A stretch of 9,928 bases of DNA, from positions 1 through 9,928 of the forward strand of contig JANYCM010000161.1 in NCBI GenBank assembly GCA_025360285.1. Reading direction: 5' to 3'. The position numbers and the translations under genes were made by a program. The DNA comes from Sphingomonadales bacterium (GTDB lineage Bacteria; Pseudomonadota; Alphaproteobacteria; Sphingomonadales; Sphingomonadaceae). The number at the start of each line of letters is the position of its first letter. The stretch's first letter is position 1. Under the pieces are notes generated by a model. The model was not told where the DNA came from and searched no databases. It saw only the letters and a program-made list of their open reading frames with translations. This document shows positions 7,081 to 9,928 of this stretch, one piece after another.

Positions 7081-7120
7081 GCCAAATTGGCGGCGCGCCG
7101 GCGATCGGCTCGCAATTGCG
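7081..7120. repeat. cluster of three short palindromes, candidate operator
   Basis: GCCAAATTGGC (7081-7091) has 5-bp arms around one central base. CGGCGCGCCG (7091-7100) and CGCAATTGCG (7111-7120) are perfect 10-bp palindromes. All three fall within 40 bp in the middle of a divergent promoter region, a usual place for a dimeric regulator such as TetR, LacI, GntR or MarR types. No regulator gene is in the window, so the factor is unknown. Confidence 0.35.
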
Positions 7121-7214
7121 TTTCGAATAATCGCGGCTTTCTCGCCGCTACTTGGCGCATGTCGCGCGCAGCGCCCTATGCAGCCGCTATGTCGCGACGC
7201 GCTCTCTGGTCCTC

Positions 7215-7955
7215 ATGACAACGGCCCCACCCGAAACCGCCATCGTGACCGGGGCCGGGCGCGGCATCGGCCGGGCGACGGCCGAGCGGCTGGCCGCGGA
7301 TGGCTATCGCGTCATCGTCGTCGATCTTGATGGCGATGTCGCCGAATCGACCGCGGCGGACATCCGCGCCGCTGGCTTTGATGCGGCGGCCCACCAGCTC
7401 GATGTGCGCGACCGGCCGGCGGCAGAGGCGATGGTCACCGCGCTCGGCACGGTGCATGTGCTGGTCAACAATGCCGCGATCGCCTCGGACATGGTGGCAC
7501 TGCTCGATCTCGCGCCCGCGGCGCTGCGCCTGATGCTGGAGGTCAACCTCATCGGCACCTTCACCATGTCGCAAGCGGTGCTGGCGCGGATGCCGGCGGG
7601 CGGGCGCATCGTCAATATCGCCTCGCGCGGCTATCTCGGCGGCGCTGGCGCGGCGCATTATGTGGCCAGCAAGGCCGGGGTCGTCGGCCTGACCCGCGCC
7701 ATGGCGGTGGAATTGCGCTGGGACGGCATCAACGTCAATTGCGTCGCCCCCGGCATGGTCGAAACCCGCATGATGGCGAGCTTTGATGACGATATGCGGC
7801 GCAAGCTGGCGCGGCGGGAGCCGCGCGGCCATGCGGCGTCGCCGCAGGAACTCGCCGATGTCATCGCCTTTCTCGCCTCGCCGGCGGCGGCGTTCGTCAA
7901 CGGCCAGGTGCTGCTGGTCGATGGCGGCAAGAATTTGGGGATAGCGCCGTTATGA
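7215..7955 (+). CDS. short-chain dehydrogenase/reductase (SDR), canonical active enzyme
   Basis: This 246-residue classical SDR starts at the ATG at 7215, the first ATG in frame. A TTG at 7152 would add 21 residues before the nucleotide-binding strand with no family match. TGAGRGIG (12-19) is the cofactor glycine motif. VVDLD (35-39), with Asp37 ending the second strand, suggests NAD(H) preference. NNAA (85-88) is present. The catalytic tetrad is complete: Asn111, Ser137, Tyr149 and Lys153 (Y-V-A-S-K). The C-terminal VNGQVLLVDGG (228-238) is the usual last strand. It should interconvert an alcohol and a ketone in the cytoplasm. It overlaps the next gene by 4 nt (ATGA), implying stoichiometric, coupled expression with the inactive SDR-like protein. 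The ATG has no clear ribosome site (CTCTGGTCCTC precedes it), so initiation may be leaderless or coupled to a small upstream frame. Confidence 0.93.
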   Translation: MTTAPPETAIVTGAGRGIGRATAERLAADGYRVIVVDLDGDVAESTAADIRAAGFDAAAHQLDVRDRPAAEAMVTALGTVHVLVNNAAIASDMVALLDLAPAALRLMLEVNLIGTFTMSQAVLARMPAGGRIVNIASRGYLGGAGAAHYVASKAGVVGLTRAMAVELRWDGINVNCVAPGMVETRMMASFDDDMRRKLARREPRGHAASPQELADVIAFLASPAAAFVNGQVLLVDGGKNLGIAPL

Positions 7956-8560
7956 TGGCCGATCTGCCGCCACCGGGCCGGGCGCACGCGCTGGTCATTG
8001 GCGCGGCGCGCGCCTTTGGGGCGGAGATTGTCGGCCGCTTGCAGGCCGACGGTCTGGCGGTGGCCGATGACATGATGGCCGTCCCCGCCGACGCGCCCTT
8101 GACGGTTCTGATCATCAACCTGACCATATCGCCGGGCGATATTCGCTTCAGCGCCGTCACCGAGAGCGATTTCCGGGCGGCGCTCGACAGCCAGCTATAC
8201 ACCCTTGTCGAGGCGGTGCAGGCCGCCGTGCCGCGCCTGGCCGCCGGCAGTGCTATCGTGCTGATCGTGCCGAAATCCTATCTTGGTGGCTGGGGCGGGG
8301 TACATGTCGCGGCAACGGCGGCCGCCTGCATCGCCATGGCACGGTCAATGGCGCTGGAACTGGCGCCGCTCGGCATCAGGGTCAACAGCGTCGCTACCGG
8401 CCGGCCCGGCGAGTCCTGGGATAGGGCGGCGGCGCGCGCCGATATCGCCGCAACGGCGGCATGGCTCGCCGGGCCGGGGAGCGGCCAGGTGACGGGTGAA
8501 ACCATCCTCGTTGATCGCGGTGCCAGCCTGCACATGGCGCAAGCCACAAGACGGCAATAG
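7952..8560 (+). CDS. SDR-fold pseudoenzyme, probable partner of the upstream SDR
   Basis: This intact 202-residue frame is clearly an SDR relative. Its YLGGWGGVH (110-118) and RSMALELAPLGIRVNSVATG (131-150) segments, and a final GETILVDRG (182-190), align with the upstream enzyme without gaps over the C-terminal half at a constant offset of 30 residues. In that alignment all four catalytic positions are changed: Asn to Gln81, Ser to Pro107, Tyr to Val119 and Lys to Ala123. The glycine motif is degraded to IGAARAFG (16-23), two glycines having become alanines. NNAA has become INLT. About 34 residues between the second strand and the NNAG region are missing, so cofactor binding is doubtful. The frame has no stops or frameshifts and is coupled to the active SDR, so it looks maintained, not decaying. 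A structural or allosteric subunit of a hetero-oligomer is the likely role. GGGGA at 7937-7941 is a possible ribosome site, 10 nt upstream. Confidence 0.85.
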   Translation: MMADLPPPGRAHALVIGAARAFGAEIVGRLQADGLAVADDMMAVPADAPLTVLIINLTISPGDIRFSAVTESDFRAALDSQLYTLVEAVQAAVPRLAAGSAIVLIVPKSYLGGWGGVHVAATAAACIAMARSMALELAPLGIRVNSVATGRPGESWDRAAARADIAATAAWLAGPGSGQVTGETILVDRGASLHMAQATRRQ

Positions 8561-8728
8561 GGCGCGGGGCGGACAGCAGCAGTCCGGCTCGGTTTTGGCC
8601 GCTGGCGGTTATGAAAATGCAAGGATGCAATGTTTGGCCGCCGCGCCGGGGTGTGGTGGCCCGCCGTCACGGCAACGCTTAGCTCCTGAAGCAAATCAGG
8701 CCCGTGTCGGGCTGCGGGGAGAGTGACA
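8561..8728 (+). other. 168-bp gap between the SDR pair and the monooxygenase gene
   Basis: No gene is seen here. The gap contains a tandem ATGCAA at 8617-8622 and 8625-8630, and a 9-bp direct repeat TTTGGCCGC at 8594-8602 and 8633-8641. A perfect small hairpin GCCCG-TGT-CGGGC lies at 8700-8712, just before the ribosome site. No T-run terminator is visible. The monooxygenase may be transcribed with the SDR pair or from its own promoter here; the sequence does not decide. Confidence 0.4.
8716..8721 (+). promoter_or_regulatory. ribosome binding site of the monooxygenase gene
   Basis: GGGGAG lies 7 nt before the ATG at 8729 and supports that start. Confidence 0.65.
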
Positions 8729-9928
8729 ATGGCAGAAGTGGCGACGGGCAACGATGGGCATCCGGAGCCGTCGCGTCGCCGCCTCGATGCGCTGATCATC
8801 GGTATGGGTTTTGGCGGCATGACCATGCTCTACCGGGCGCGGGAAGCCGGGCTTGACGTTCATGCCATCGAAGCCGGGGACGATGTCGGCGGCACCTGGT
8901 ACTGGAACCGCTACCCCGGCGCGCGCTGCGACGTGATGAGCATCGATTACAGTTATTCCTTCCTCGACGAAATCCAGCAGGAATGGACCTGGAGCGAAAA
9001 ATTCGCCGCCCAGCCGGAAATCTTCGCCTACGCGCGCTTTGTTGCCGACAAGCTTGATCTGCGCCGCGATACAACGTTCTGCACAAGGGCCTTGGCGATC
9101 GCGTTTGACGATGCCCGCCAGCTGTGGGTGATCGAAACCGACACGGGCCAGATTTACGAAGCCACTTATTGCATCATGGCGACCGGGCCGCTTTCGATCC
9201 CCAAGGGCATCGATATTCCCGGTCGGGACGCCTTTCGCGGCGACATTTACCTCTCGGGCCGCTGGCCGCATCACCCCGTCGATTTCACCGGCAAGCGCGT
9301 CGGCATCATCGGTACGGGATCTACCGGCATCCAGGCGGTGCCGGTTGTTGCCGAACAGGCGGAACATCTGACGGTGTTTCAGCGCACGCCCAGCTTCACC
9401 ATCCCGATGCGCAACAGCAAGCTCACGCCCGACTATATGGCGCAGGTGAAGGCGCATTACCCACGTCTGCGCACCATCGCGCGCAGCACCCACACCGGCG
9501 GCGTGCGGCCGGTTTCGACGCGGCCGATGTTCAGCGTGACGGCGGAAGAGGCCCAGAAATTGCTCGAGGACGGCTGGCGCGAAGGCGGCCAGGCGATTTT
9601 CGGCCTGTTTTCCGATCTGCTCTATGACCAGCAGACCAATGATGTCGTGGCCGCCTTCGTTCGGGCCAAGATCAAGGAAGTCGTCACGGACCCGCATACC
9701 GCCGAGGTGCTGACGCCGCGCGGCTATCCGATCTTCACGCGGCGGCCCTGCCTCGACAGCAATTATTACGAGACCTTCAATCGCGACAATGTGCTGCTTG
9801 TCGATTGCATCAACGAACCGATCGAGGAAATTGTTGCGGCCGGCATCCGCACCAGCCAGCGCGAAATTCCGCTCGATATCATTATCGCCGCGACCGGTTA
9901 TGACGGCCTGACCGGCGCGATGATGGCG
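8729..9928 (+). CDS. Baeyer-Villiger-type flavin monooxygenase, 3' end outside the window
   Basis: The first 400 codons are present. Family members are usually about 530-600 residues, so the C-terminal quarter or so is missing. The FAD-binding GMGFGG (25-30) is followed by GGTWYWNRYPGARCD (54-68), a good match to the second conserved BVMO motif. The NADPH-binding GTGSTG (195-200) and a later ATGYD (388-392) match the third glycine region. The class fingerprint F-x-G-x-x-x-H-x-x-x-W-P is present as FRGDIYLSGRWP (169-180), but the conserved His is Leu175 (CTC codon at 9251-9253). All other fixed positions are kept. The family inserts oxygen next to a ketone to give an ester or lactone, using FAD, NADPH and O2. 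With an SDR upstream and an alpha/beta hydrolase elsewhere, the cluster has the parts of an alcohol-ketone-ester-acid route. Because of the His change, activity should not be assumed. Confidence 0.92.
   Translation, partial: MAEVATGNDGHPEPSRRRLDALIIGMGFGGMTMLYRAREAGLDVHAIEAGDDVGGTWYWNRYPGARCDVMSIDYSYSFLDEIQQEWTWSEKFAAQPEIFAYARFVADKLDLRRDTTFCTRALAIAFDDARQLWVIETDTGQIYEATYCIMATGPLSIPKGIDIPGRDAFRGDIYLSGRWPHHPVDFTGKRVGIIGTGSTGIQAVPVVAEQAEHLTVFQRTPSFTIPMRNSKLTPDYMAQVKAHYPRLRTIARSTHTGGVRPVSTRPMFSVTAEEAQKLLEDGWREGGQAIFGLFSDLLYDQQTNDVVAAFVRAKIKEVVTDPHTAEVLTPRGYPIFTRRPCLDSNYYETFNRDNVLLVDCINEPIEEIVAAGIRTSQREIPLDIIIAATGYDGLTGAMMA

Larger units (their letters stand above)
6987..7214. promoter_or_regulatory. 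divergent intergenic region, receptor / SDR operon
   Basis: These 228 bp lie between the receptor start (minus) and the first ATG of the SDR operon (plus), so they should contain both promoters. The region is locally richer in A and T than the genes. It holds three close palindromes at 7081-7120. It also has an 8-bp direct repeat, ATGTCGCG, at 7159-7166 and 7189-7196, spaced 30 bp (about three helical turns). No confident -35/-10 pair was found on either strand. Confidence 0.5.

Noticed and set aside
7152..7214. Longer SDR start at TTG 7152
   Set aside because: The extra 21 residues precede the normal SDR N-terminus, the codon is TTG without a ribosome site, and the ATG at 7215 gives a typical length.
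7952..8560. Calling the second SDR a decaying pseudogene
   Set aside because: The frame has no stop or frameshift, overlaps the upstream gene by ATGA and retains the fold segments. A maintained pseudoenzyme fits better than random decay.
8696..9697. Minus-strand frame of 333 codons opposite the monooxygenase
   Set aside because: The plus strand encodes the FAD and NADPH motifs and has normal codon structure. The antisense product has no recognisable family.

Overview
The window is GC-rich, gene-dense bacterial DNA that looks like part of an accessory catabolic cluster from an alphaproteobacterium of the sphingomonad type. This assignment is an inference. It rests on a TonB-dependent receptor of the style common in sphingomonads (N-terminal EIIVTAQKRSENLQKVPVSV segment), the mix of SDR, BVMO, crotonase, ligase and old-yellow-enzyme genes, and the high GC content. 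No rRNA, tRNA, CRISPR array, insertion sequence or integrase was seen.

Layout: (1) 2-148 (+) is the 3' end of a DUF3237-family gene. (2) 157-1810 (-) is a tightly coupled pair, crotonase then alpha/beta hydrolase, with 1 nt between them. (3) 1811-1995 is a divergent promoter region. (4) 1996-3540 (+) is an acyl-CoA ligase of the AMP-binding superfamily. Its stop codon overlaps that of the next gene. (5) 3537-6986 (-) holds a TonB-dependent receptor followed by an old-yellow-enzyme oxidoreductase, separated by a long near-perfect hairpin. (6) 6987-7214 is a second divergent promoter region with a cluster of palindromes. (7) 7215-8560 (+) is a pair of short-chain dehydrogenase (SDR) genes sharing a 4-nt ATGA overlap. 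The first is a canonical enzyme. The second has the SDR fold signature but lacks all four catalytic residues and part of the nucleotide-binding half. (8) 8729-9928 (+) is the first 400 codons of a Baeyer-Villiger-type flavin monooxygenase that runs off the window.

The genes suggest an import-and-degrade route for a hydrophobic alcohol, ketone or enone, possibly alicyclic or terpenoid/steroid-like. The receptor would bring the substrate across the outer membrane. The SDR would interconvert alcohol and ketone, and the old yellow enzyme would reduce an activated C=C bond. The monooxygenase would turn the ketone into an ester or lactone, which the alpha/beta hydrolase would open. The ligase would make the CoA thioester and the crotonase would act on it. 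The order and substrate are inferred from gene families only.

The most notable observations are the SDR/pseudo-SDR pair and a His-to-Leu substitution in the Baeyer-Villiger fingerprint of the last gene. A crotonase lacking one of the two catalytic glutamates adds a third active-site departure in the same cluster.
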